Source: Rutpela maculata (taxonomy: Eukaryota; Arthropoda; Insecta; Coleoptera; Cerambycidae). Taken from it: 64,000 nucleotides of DNA. This document shows, one piece after another, positions 53,501 through 64,000 of the stretch (position 1 is the first letter of the stretch; each line of letters starts with the position of its first letter). The translations under genes were made by a program, and so were the position numbers. Below the pieces are notes generated by a model. It searched no databases. It saw nothing but the letters and a program-made list of their open reading frames with translations, and had not been told where the DNA came from. The stretch is from positions 47,897,923-47,961,922 of the forward strand of contig OW386293.2 of the NCBI GenBank assembly GCA_936432065.2. Reading direction: 5' to 3'.

Positions 53501-56500
53501 TGGAAAACATCAACGATTTTAAGTAATTTTATTTTGCGCAAATGTGTTAGAACTGTTGTTATTGCTATTTCAAGTAGGGACAGTTTTTTAATGAATCAAA
53601 ATTGTATTGTCACATAGAATTTTACTAAATGTGTATGGATTAACCTTTATTTATAGTTAAAACATAAAACATATTGGTGATCTGATATATTTTTAATTAT
53701 TTGACTGAATGCAACTTGGCACTATCTATAGACGGGTGATTCGTACTTTGAAAATTCTAAGCCTGAAGGATTATTAAAGAAATTTACTTTGAAAGTACTA
53801 CTTATTTGCTTTGGTCTAAAAGACGTAAATGAAACATATACTTAATAGAAAATGTAATAAGGCAGATATTTTTATGCCAAAGAAGACGCTTTTCTAATCT
53901 CTTCTAAAATAGAGTGCAGATCCATAAGTACTGTATATATTAATTTAAGTACAAAATTTTCAAGGAACATTGGTTATTGGTAGTACAAACTAAAGAAAAA
54001 ACAAAAAAGCACACACAACTCTAGAAACAAACAGTCAATTATATTAAAAGCTAATGCTATTCATACTTTCATCATTGCTTTTAAACGCCATTTTCCTCAT
54101 TTTTTCTTGCACTCTATGGAAGTTTTTTACGAATTTGTATATTGTTTAGGTCTTAAAAGTGGTTAGTGGCATTAAAATCGAATGAAATTTTTATAAATTA
54201 ATAATATGACTTATTTAAATAATTTTATATACATGTATATGTGGCATTAAAGTGCGAATCAGCGAAGAAGCATTCTTTCATTAATATTGAAGTTAAAAGA
54301 TAGAATCGTCAAAATTTGTGGATTGAATAAAATTAACTTAAATTCTTATCTGTGTCACTACTTATGGTCTAGATTGTGTGGCCACAAGGTTGTCATTGGG
54401 TTTTTTGAATAGGAAACCGAATACTTTTAGAAATAAAAGTGTTACTTCAAGAATATTTGGCCGTATGCTTGCACCATCAAGAATATTTTACAATTTTCGA
54501 GTTACTGAACTAATTCTGTTTTAGCTAGTCAATTTTCTAATTAACAAGCAACAAAAATATTCATGCATTTTATATCTTTGAACTTTAGTTAGACTAGATT
54601 TAAATAAAATCGCATTCATTAACAAGATTAACGTAATTAGCATTGTTACTTCTGAAAGAGATCACAAATTACATGTTCATGAAACTTAGAAAAGTGCAAT
54701 TAGACGGCATCTCATGTCATTTTCCGGTATTTGGAAAACATTTTTTGTTCTCCATTTGATTCAGTCTAATGGATGGAAATGGTATTTGTGAACACTTCCT
54801 ACCAACTAGAAAATAAGTGTTGAAATTTCGAGGATAGTTTACGAGTTTCATGCCCACGCGCAAGCGTAAAAATGACCGTTTTTCTCGATACTCGCGGAGA
54901 GCCAAACTGTCCAGGTAGACTTATTTAACAATCGAAAAAAATTATAAAAATTTGAAAATATTCTAGAAGCTTCTAAATCGCATGCATAATTTTTTGAAGA
55001 AATTTGAGTCGATTTTCGACATTTTTCAAATTTTAGCGATGCTAGATTAGAACATATTATTTAGGTATTATGCAAATCACCACTTATACACTTTTTTACT
55101 TATTATGAAAGTACCTACCTACTTTCTGTGTATGTTAAGCGATGCTAACTGCAAAATTATTATGGCCTTTTAAAATTAATTTAATTTAACTGTTCACTTA
55201 AAAATAGCCGGTTTATTTACTTATGTTTGATGGATCTACTAGGCAGTGTCCTTTATTATTTGGACTTTTCCATCTTTCTTTGGGGGTGAAAAATTTAGTC
55301 GATGGATTTTTAAAAAATGCTGCTTTTAATATTTTAACATTTTTATTCTTTTAATAATTAATAATAAACATTTAATAGCAAATGCATTTTCCAAAAATAT
55401 TTTTCAGCACTCGAGGGGCTTAAAAATACGAAATCAGGTTACTCAATATTTTTCTTGAAACTATTTATTTATTGGTGAAATTTAATTTTTATGTTTACAA
55501 GCAATTAATATTAAAGAAGGAAGAGTGGTTGGCTTTTAATAATTTCGCATGCCCTTTCTGATGATATTATTACAAAATATAATTCTTATTTTTATTTTTT
55601 TTCAAATAAATAAATTGTTACAAACAAGTTGCCATATAATTCTTTAATTAGTGTTTATTTCTTTGAAAGTAATGGAGGTAATACATTTACATTACACATT
55701 TCTTAAACTATTTTTAAATATTAGTGAAACGTTTTTTAAAATACATGTAACTCCATTATTATGCATAATAAAAAAAGTTAAACAAAGTTATAATTTTTCT
55801 TCTCTATAAACAGTTTTTATATTATTCTCTATCTCTGATATTTTGCAAGGTATAATTACAAACACTTTTACATTAGTGAAAGTTTAAGTTTATTATTTTC
55901 AATTCCACTGAATTGGGAAGAACTGCCGTTGAATTTTTGGTTGTCTTCATTCGCAGTTGATTTTAACCGTCCTAACACTAACGTGACGTAAAAAATAATA
56001 GACATATTATTGGTATTATGTTTAGTTATGGAGCTAAAAGAACAAAAACAAAATAGTTTAAATAATATTATCATTTTATTGTGTAATGTATAAGTATCAT
56101 TAAAAACACTATTTAAAAAAATACCTGGCAAGCTCCACAATTGTTTATAACAATTTGTCCATTTAAAATATGGAAAATTAAAATTTTCTAATGACACTAT
56201 CAGAAAGAACGCGCGAAATTATAAAAAGTAGCAACTTTTCGCTCCTTAGTAATAAATTATTATATTTTATAAATAAAATAATAAATTTCGACAATACATT
56301 TCTTTTAAGAAAAAAAAATTGATGATTTTGTATTTTTAAGCCCCATAGAGTACCCAATAACATTTTTGAAAAATACGTATGTTATGAATTGTTCATAACA
56401 GTTTTTAAAAAAATAATTTAAAAAAATAAAATAAGCTAATTCCTCGCCAAATATTAAAAGCAGTATTTTTTTTGTAAAAATCGATCGATTATATTTTTCA

Positions 56501-58184
56501 CACCCAAAAAGAGGTCAAAATATAAATGACAATGTTTTTTGCATTGAAAAATACATACATATTTAAAAAAATAAAGACTAATATTTAACTGCAAAGTTTA
56601 AAAATAAAGGATACAATGTCGGAAATAGAATAAAACTTTGCCAAAAAATCATGCATGAGAATTAGAATCTCCTTGATATTTTCAAATTTTTTGAAGAATT
56701 CTTAATTTTCTTTTTATTGTTAATTAAGTAGCCGCTTAAGGCCACTTGGGGGAGTAGTAAAATTCATTTCTACGCTTGCTCGTAAACTGGTAATTGATAA
56801 AAATATGCTTTTTTCTTACCTTTTTGAGAAAGCACGATGTTCTATATAAAAGATCCATCCATTTCTGTCATATCTATTACAATTCTGGCTACATAGGTGA
56901 CGAAAGGTCAAGAAACATCATGATGGAGATTTAAACTTTTTTATTCTCAGTTTAAACAAATTGAGAGGCCTTGAGAATACTGACAAACAGTACGTCTACG
57001 TGTATCGTGGATTACTTGATGGGTATAAAACACTTTTCTTCAAATATGGGCATTTATTCAGGCTCCAGTGTAAATGACACTCCTATAATTCACTGATTAA
57101 TTTAAAGAAAAGTTCTAACTCCCTGCTAACCAGTTTTTTTCTACTTTTCTTAATAATGTTTCAATTTAAAATGTCTTACTAATGTTGCAACATCTTCGAT
57201 TTCCTATTCCATAAATATTCAATTTCATCTCAATATCAAAATTAACATGGTAACCTTAAAATGTTGACATTTTCCTCAAAGATTGAATGGTGTGATTCAA
57301 GAGTTTAGGACCTAAAAAATGGAAGCTGCTTCTTCGTAGTATGATCCCGCATGTTTTACTTAATACTTTCTTTGATCTGAGACATTTGTTCATTGCATTT
57401 ATGTAATTTTAATCTATTGATGCACATACAGACATTCACATAGCACACTCTTAAAATTCTGTGATACTCGTTTTCAAAACATGTTATATATCTTTTAAGC
57501 TTATATTGAGAGTTTTCGTTGAATCTATTAATAATATATAATATAGGACTTGCCTCAAATCGTTTATAAATCGTGATTAGCATCCTTCAGATGCAGTTAT
57601 GAGTTAATTCTTAATGTTAGTCGCAGAAAAAATTTATAATACGTTGAAACATATCCCAGAATTCGGTTGGTATTAAAAAAATTCTAGTCATTTTTTGCCT
57701 GGAAACATTATTTTTAATATTTTAAAGCCTATTGTGGTCTTGTTTACGCACTGCATTCAGTTATTATAACTTTTTTTATCTAGTGACATTTATTAGATGT
57801 CTATTAATGTGTTTATGTCTGTATAGAAATCAAGACGTGTCATTTATTTTAATAAGTACTGTAAAAATCAAAAAAATTAACTTCTAAATTGAACACTATC
57901 ACCCTTTAAATGGCTAAGCAAAAACTAAACAAATAATTTCCCTAAGACACAAGGTTTTCTCTGACATCATAGGATTATCGAACTAATCTAGAGTTTAGAG
58001 TTGATAATAATTTAATACAGATTTTCCTCATATTCTTTGGTTCTCTGGTGTTATTAAGAAGTTAATACTTTTGATAATGATAGTTTAGATGTGGATCTCT
58101 AAGCGTATTAGTGAGGTATATTATAGTATTATAGTAAAATTTTTGTAACTGATAACATAATGTACATTATTGGAATTTTAAATA
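53501..58184. other. 4.7-kb intergenic region, no gene recognised
   Basis: Very AT-rich. Both strands show only short, low-complexity frames. No splice-bounded coding segment, terminal repeat or tandem array stood out on reading. Confidence 0.5.
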
Positions 58185-59888
58185 AATAGTAGATAGATAG
58201 TCTTTATTTCACCACTATATGTAAATACATGAACATTTGCAGCAAGTCAGGGTAAAAGCTGGTGAACAGCAAATTATAATATTTACAAGTTTATAAAACA
58301 CAAAACATATATATGCAAATATAATATTTCAATAAAAACAATAAATTTATAAAAACACAAAAACATATAGATGTATATAACATTTCACATTGATATACAC
58401 AGAAGATATGAATAAGTATGAAATGCAAAAATATGTAGAGCATCAGAGCATTCTGTAAATATGAGCATTTAAATAGTCGAGTGTTGATTAGCACCATAGG
58501 GTGTCTTAAAAAAATCGTCAACCGAGTAAAAACAGTACTTTAGAATGAAATTTTTTATATTCTTTTTAAAGGACAGTAAGTTCAGTTGCTTTATATGACA
58601 TGGTAAATGATTATACAAATTTAGGTTGGGGGAATTTTTAGCGCTTAGAGTTAACCTGTGGCGAGGTACTCTAAGAAGTCCAGCAGCACGTGTGTTGTGC
58701 TGATGGTAATCAGACTGGACAGAGAGACTCGACGCACTCCTGTGAATCTCTACAAGACTATAATAAATAAACAGGGAAGGGAGGGCATAATGCCCAGTTT
58801 AATGAAAATAGGTTGACACTGTTCCGTAAACTTAGCACTAACGAGTATTCTTATAGCTTTCTTTTGTTGTCGGAAAACTTTTAATGCGTGGGAGGAGTTA
58901 CCCCATAAGACCACTGCGTAGGAAAGTCTAGAGTGGAAAAGGGAAAAATAAGTGTTTTTTAAGATGTCGAATTCGAGAATGCCTTTTAATTTCCTGAGGA
59001 GAAAGATCGTGCTTGAGAGCTTTCTATTTAACTGATCAATATGGTTTACCCAGCTAAGGTTATCATCTAGGAATTTAACGTGCTCACCTTTGGATACATT
59101 TTTATTGGTTGATATTATAAGTCTCTGAGTTTTTTCTTGATTGAGCGTTAGTTTATTCAAGGTGAATCAGTTTTTTGCCTGGTGTTCTATGTCGGAGCTA
59201 AGTTGGATCAGATTAGCAATGTTGCGGTCAGAGCACAAGAGAGTGGTATCGTCAGCAAACAAAGTTGATTTGCTAGGCAACATAAATTGTGGAAAGTCAT
59301 TAATGTAGTTCAGAAATAACAGTAGATCCAGGACAGAGCCCCGAGGTACACCATGATTAATATCTAGAGTATCTGACATGCTATTTCCTATGACTACACA
59401 TGGCTGACGCTTTTGAAAATAAGAATTAAAAAGAGGTAACCCTCTAACTCCATATAACTGCATTTTATCGATTAGTTTATCGTGAGAGACACAATCAAAG
59501 GCCTTGGAAAGATTACACAGAGTGATAGCCGTATGATGCCCTTCCTCAAGACCCTCGACTATGTCTCTCACGATCTTTACGACGGCCTGCGTGGTTGAGC
59601 GTCCAGAGCGGAAACCATATTGATAGAGGCTGAGAAGTAATTCATGTTCCAGATAACTTGACAATCTTTCTGTCAGAATAATTTCAAATATTTTACCAAA
59701 AATGGGGAGGAATGATATGGGGCGGTAGCTGTCTAATAAGAAGTCGACTTCTTTTTTAAATATCGGTATAACGCGGGCAATTTTAAATATATCTGGGTAG
59801 ACACCTTCGGCGATACAACTATTACATAGAGCGGCTAGAGGAGCGGCGATAATATCCTCCGTAGATTTAATTATTTTGGCATTTAAGT
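58185..59888 (-). mobile_element. LINE-C (CR1/Jockey-like), 5'-truncated, minus strand
   Basis: Minus-strand RT gene. It begins at a junction with the plus-strand LINE near 59888. The 3' end is a CTAT microsatellite (TAGATAGATAG on the + strand, 58191-58201). Endonuclease and ORF1 are missing, as expected of 5' truncation. Confidence 0.8.
58750..59888 (-). pseudogene. LINE-C reverse transcriptase
   Basis: Minus strand: DLNAKIIKSTEDIIAAPLA (about 59885), YRPISFLPIFGKIFE (59730), YGFRSGRSTTQAV (59620), CNLSKAFDCVSHDKL (59520), NHGVPRGSVLDLL (59360) and catalytic FADDTTLL (about 59250). After HQAKN an in-frame TGA (59164-59166) replaces the expected Trp of the WFxxNKL motif; the same frame then continues KLTLNQEKTQRLII, the thumb and YAVVLWGNS to a stop at 58750. 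The tail continues in another frame to about 58575. A single Trp-to-stop change plus the late shift make it a pseudogene. Confidence 0.85.
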
Positions 59889-62128
59889 CATGTTTATATA
59901 GATCACCTTCTACAGATAAGTTGCAATTTCTTGGCGATTTCAAAGAATTTATAGAGAATAATTCCTCTCAAATGTTGGAAATAATTGTAGGGGATATAAA
60001 CATCAATATTATTAACAAAGATGATATAACTAATAACTATCTTAATATGCTTGCTTCTTTTGGTTTTATATCCTGCATTAATAACCCCACTAGATTTGGT
60101 AAAACATCAGCAACCTGCCTTGATCATATATTTATAAATGGAATTGAACATAATAATATTAGTAATATTTCATCTGCAATTTATCATAGCACTATAACTG
60201 ACCATTTTACTACACTATTAAAAATTGAAATTAAAGACGTAATTGAAAAAACTAATGTATGTAACAAAGAATTTAACAAAAAAGAAATAGACTATGATAA
60301 ATTAAAAAAAAAATTAGGTACTGAAACATGGGAGGATGTTTATAAAACTAACAAAACAGAAGATATGACAGACTATTTTATAAAAACACTATCAATGCAC
60401 ATAGATAATTCTAGTAAAATTAAAAAAATAAGTAATAAATCAACCAAGTTAAAGCCATGGATCACTATAGGGTTGATAAAATCTATAAATAACAGAAATA
60501 AACTAAAAAAAGAATGGTGTAAAAACAAAAATGATATTGAGTTAGAAAATAGATACAAAAGATATAGAAATTTAACTGACACATTATTAAAAAAAACTAA
60601 ATTTGATTATTATTCAAAAAAAGTTGGAGAAGCAGGTAAGAATATTTAAAAAATCTGGGAAATAGTTAAGGACATAGGAAATACAAATGGAGAAAGAAAG
60701 GAGATTAGCATTAGAAATAGCGATGGTACTATACTCAAAGAACATAAAAAAATAGCAGATGCAGCAAATGAATTTTATACAAATATTGGTGCGCAAATGG
60801 CAAGTAAAATAAACTCAAATAAATTAAAAATGAATATAAAAACTCAAGAAAATAATACTTCATTGTTTCTAAGAAAAGTTTCAACGAATGAAATAACGCT
60901 TAAAATTGCCGAACTTAAAAACAACTGCTCTTCGGGAAAAGATGGGATATCAACAAATGTACTCAAATATATACATAAGTATATCATTGCTCCCCTTGCT
61001 TACATTATAAATAATATTTTCACTACAGGAATTGTTCCAAAGGCTTTTAAAGAAAGTATTGTTATATCAATATACAAAGACGGCGATCCTCTTGAAATTG
61101 CAAATTATAGACCAATTTCTCTCATTTCTAACATAGCAAAGATATTTGAAAAATGCTTAAAAGATAGATTACTTGAATACTTAGAAAAATTTGAACTACT
61201 GTCACCAAATCAGTATGGTTTTAGAAATAATAGAAGTACAGAATTAGCAATTTATGACCTTGTAAATAATATAAATGAATCCTTAGATAGAAGTGAGAAA
61301 TGCTTAGCTGTATTTCTAGACTTGGCCAAGGCCTTTGATACCGTTTCTCATAAGATATTATTAAACAGGATAGAACAAATAGGAATAAGAGGTATTACAT
61401 TGGAAATTTTAAAAAGCTATCTGAAAGACAGAAAACAATATGTAAAAATTAATGATATCTTGAGTGAACCAAAAATTATACAAACAGGTGTACCACAGGG
61501 CACGGTGCTTGGTCCAATATTGTTTCTAATATACATTGATGAAATAACTAGAATAAATATAAATTGCAAAATTATATCTTATGCAGATGATACAGTATTA
61601 CTCTTCAGAGCAAGCAGTTGGGATGAAATACATACATTAGCATCCATTGGACTAAGCACCCTGAACTGTTGGTTAAATAATAGCTTATTAACACTTAATA
61701 CAAAAAAAAACAAATTCATGACGTTTTCTATTTCAAGCTCCTACCAGTGCAATAAAGAAGACTTAATTATACATACCGCTGAATGCCTTGCGAATGATAT
61801 ATATAACTGCAGTTGTATTCAAACCATCAACACCACTGAAAATATAAAATATCTCGGTATTGTACTCGATAGGAGCTTGAAATGGAAAGCGCACATAGAA
61901 TACCTCAATGCCAGAGTTAGAAAATATATATATCTCTTCTATCAACTTAGAGAATATCCCAGTACATCTGTATTGAAGATGGTATACAGGGCCTTGGTCG
62001 AGTCAGTAATACAGTACGGAATAGTGGTTTGGGGTGGTCTATATGATAATACATTAAATAGATTAAATATAACTCAAAATACAATTTTAAAAATAATATA
62101 TAGAAAAAAACAAAAGGTACTCCACTAG
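59889..62128 (+). pseudogene. LINE-D ORF2: endonuclease C-half and reverse transcriptase
   Basis: One frame with a single internal stop. LYRSPSTDKLQFLGDF and IVGDININI (Asp-x-Asn, about 59990) with TCLDHIFIN and ITDHFTTL (S/TDH, about 60198) are the endonuclease end. A TAA at 60647-60649 breaks NI*KIWEIV. RT follows: CSSGKDGISTNVL (about 60930), YRPISLISNIAKIFEK (61110), QYGFRNNRSTELAI (61210), VFLDLAKAFDTVSH (61310), QTGVPQGTVLGPILF (61480) and catalytic SYADDTVLLF (61577-61606), then thumb and tail KYLGIVLDRSLKWKAHI and IQYGIVVWGG. No RNase H. Apart from truncation and one stop it is intact, so the insertion is young. Confidence 0.88.
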
Positions 62129-62757
62129 TCAGTTATACCAAGATTCTGAAACTTTAAATGTTCGTCTATTATATGTTAAATCATCGATAACTTTTGTTCA
62201 TAAACAGAAAGTCAAATTTCGTGAAATTTCTCACATATATAATACACGAAATAATGCATACAAAAACTTAGTAACGCAAAAATTTTTTAAAAACCAATCT
62301 TAAAGGTTTATCAATTTTTTTGGACCTAAATTTTATAACATTTTGCCTCTTACAATTAAAAAAATTACAAAAATAAAAAATTTTATAAAGACCGTAACTG
62401 AATTTATATTAAAAAACACAAATCTCTTTTGTACCCTCATCTAATTTTATGTACTCTCCAATTGCCGTTGATCATCTCGCCCTTTTTAATTTATTCTGTT
62501 GTAATTAGTATAATCTACAAGCTTTAGTATTATATAGATATGGGCGGTATGGTCTTTTTTAATATGTTTTCTTCATTAACTATTAAATTAACTCATATAT
62601 TTATATTTATTATCAGAATATGGTTTTCCTCGTATGGGACACAATACAAGCTGGTTGCAGCTCAGCGTGTCCCATGAAAATAATTTATTATATACATATA
62701 TTATGCACTGTAACTTAAAGGAATAATAAACTATTATTTATTTATTTATTTAATTAT
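59889..62757 (+). mobile_element. LINE-D (CR1/L2-like), 5'-truncated, head-to-head with LINE-C
   Basis: Plus strand. It starts inside the endonuclease domain, directly at the LINE-C junction, and ends with a TTTA microsatellite (62735-62757) after a 3' UTR of about 620 bp. The UTR contains an inverse pair GGGACAC / GTGTCCC (62636 and 62671). The coding part is unusually well kept. Confidence 0.8.
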
Positions 62758-63313
62758 TTATGTATATCTAAAGAATTTGAATTTTTTAATGATTTAATAG
62801 CTGATTTTACTTCTTGTATGGTTATTGGACGCAGTATGCATTCTTGATAGCTTTTTATTGCTTTTTATTGTTATTGTTACTATTAAAATATGGAATCATC
62901 AGTTTGGCTAACAATTACACGATATACAGTTTAGTAAATGATGTAAACCTATATGAATCTATAATGAGGGCACAATGATTTAAAATTATACAAAATATTT
63001 TAGATAGTATACTACCCCAGTAAATAAATTACGAGAAAGCTGTTTTTTTTGTGAAGACCTTCATTGAGATGCCCTTAGTACATCCTGAGAAGTTCGAGCA
63101 ATTTGAGCCATGGTTTTTTGGGGGGGGGGGGGGGAGGTGGGGGGGTTAAAGGGTCGATTTATAGTTTTTTGCCATTATCTCGAAAAGTATCACCTTTTCG
63201 ACAAAAATAGTCATGAGCAAAAGTATTTCTTATAAAATTCTACACAAAAAAAGGTCATTACACTTTTTTCGTAGAATCAATCGTTTTAAAGATATACAGT
63301 ACGTACGTAGAAT
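62758..63313. other. Spacer with a G-tract
   Basis: AT-rich, with a (G)15-like run and a following GGTGGGGGGG at 63119-63146. The words after it (CCATTATCTCGAAAAGTAT) recall the TATATCTCGGAAACTAT of element D next to its own G-run, so this is probably another related repeat. Confidence 0.4.
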
Positions 63314-63436
63314 ATGTACATAAAATGTTGTGTGTCTAATTGTGAGGACAAAGTTTCACAAAGACATCCATTCCCAAATCCAAGAAAGACATTAATCAAT
63401 TTAAAAAACGATTGGAAGCCATCAAGCACTAGATAA
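63314..63436 (+). pseudogene. THAP zinc-finger fragment
   Basis: A 40-codon frame from ATG 63314 to TAA 63434-63436. It reads MYIKCCVSNCEDK, RHPFPNPRKTLINL and NDWKPSSTR. The C-x4-C start, the H-x-FP block and the W-x-P-S end are the THAP zinc-finger signature found in P-element transposases and THAP genes. The segment between FP and DWKPS is shorter than usual and the CSEHF part is missing, so it has an internal deletion and is truncated. The frame ends exactly where the following palindrome starts. Confidence 0.55.
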
Positions 63437-63692
63437 AATTAAATTACAAATTTAAAAAAAAACCCACACAAAAATATCGACTAAATAACTAATATAAAAG
63501 AAATAGTTTAACACAACTTTAAAAATTATGAAATAATTTTGATTCCATATAGAACTCTTATAAGAGTTCGTATATGGAATCAAAATTATTTCATAATTTT
63601 TAAAGTTGTGTTAATTTATTTTTTTTATATTAGTTATTTAGTCGATATTTTTGTGTCGGGGTTTTTTAAATTTGTAATTTAATTTTATTTCA
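63437..63692. repeat. Near-perfect 255-bp palindrome
   Basis: The left arm AAATTAAATTACAAATTTAA (63438 onward) through TATCGACTAAATAACTAATA, ATAATTTTGATTCCATATA pairs with the inverse right arm ending AAATTTGTAATTTAATTTTA. The centre is CTCTTATAAGAG (about 63552-63563). The loop is almost absent and mismatches are few, so it is recent or is maintained by gene conversion. Confidence 0.8.
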
Positions 63693-64000
63693 TACTTTTT
63701 AAACTAAACATATACATAAAACATAGCGTATTATTATATCACGAGTTCCACACAAAACTTTTTAACCTTTAGGCCGACGCGGTCCAATTTTGTATTCTAC
63801 TAGTTGCACATGGTCTACAAGATCAGTTCTATTATAAATATATTTATGCGTTATATTTAATTTTAATAAAAACTGCATCAAAATCAGAGCTCCCGTTGAA
63901 GAGACAGTATCAATGTAATCTAATCGTACCAGTTTCATATGACTGAATCAAAATGAGGCCGAAATCATATTCGGCTATCATAATTGTCTGCACATTTTCA
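63693..64000. other. No gene recognised
   Basis: AT-rich sequence up to the end of the window; no ORF or repeat seen. Confidence 0.4.

Noticed and set aside
56178..57583. Minus-strand ORFs of 60-110 codons in 55.8-58.5 kb
   Set aside because: Low-complexity, Ile/Phe/Leu-rich frames typical of AT-rich DNA, with no motif or homologous pattern.
59876..59888. ATG-like start at 59876 for LINE-D
   Set aside because: The first codons lie in LINE-C sequence on the other strand; the LINE-D similarity begins at about 59889, so the start is fortuitous.

Overview
This window looks like a piece of a large, AT-rich, transposon-filled insect nuclear genome. The only convincing host gene is the 3' half of an M1-family aminopeptidase (APN/ERAP type). 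Its exons are short, have clean GT/AG borders and matching intron phases, and are separated by introns of up to 20 kb. Intron size and the transposon mix (Mag-like Gypsy, Jockey, CR1/L2-like LINEs, Penelope, Harbinger, hAT, piggyBac-like) would fit a large beetle genome, but the order is a guess. There is no operon structure, CRISPR array or intact tRNA/rRNA gene.

Layout. 1-8602: a decayed Mag-like Gypsy retrotransposon (gag, protease, RT, RNase H, integrase, short 3' LTR) broken by an RNase H-bearing LINE in gag, an unknown insert in integrase and a TIR repeat in the 3' region. 8731-11322: a second Gypsy (LTR, gag, start of pol) interrupted by a block with an antisense retropepsin fragment. 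12791-51766: six aminopeptidase exons on the + strand (12791-13074, 20830-21014, 29774-29941, 30999-31142, 31203-31278, 51434-51766). The last encodes the end of the ERAP1_C-like region, a transmembrane helix and an arginine-rich tail. An AATAAA lies 110 bp past the stop.

The introns are nests of mobile DNA. Intron 1 (13-20.8 kb) holds a foldback whose right arm is split by a 2.75-kb TIR element, a second foldback and an LTR-like block. Intron 2 (21-29.8 kb) holds internally deleted PIF/Harbinger copies arranged as a 3.4-kb palindrome, several long hairpins, a TIR MITE, a Penelope-like GIY-YIG remnant and a decaying minisatellite. The 20.2-kb last intron holds a nearly complete Jockey LINE inserted in a tRNA-like sequence with a 12-bp target duplication, three long-inverted-repeat structures and a piggyBac-like TTAA element. 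Downstream are a 1.5-kb foldback, about 4.7 kb without recognisable genes, two LINEs joined head to head (58.2-62.8 kb), and a THAP zinc-finger fragment beside a near-perfect 255-bp palindrome.

The most interesting signal is a repeated gene family: a protein with XPG/FEN-like (PIN-fold) nuclease motifs and a C-terminal cysteine-rich (CXC-like) domain. It occurs as broken copies at 11.7-12.0, 38.1-38.6, 40.0-42.5 and 45.3-46.6 kb. The last three each lie between long inverted repeats (about 430-850 bp arms) of three different sequences. This suggests that the gene is the cargo or enzyme of a family of long-TIR DNA transposons, possibly Academ-related. That is inference and needs a homology search.
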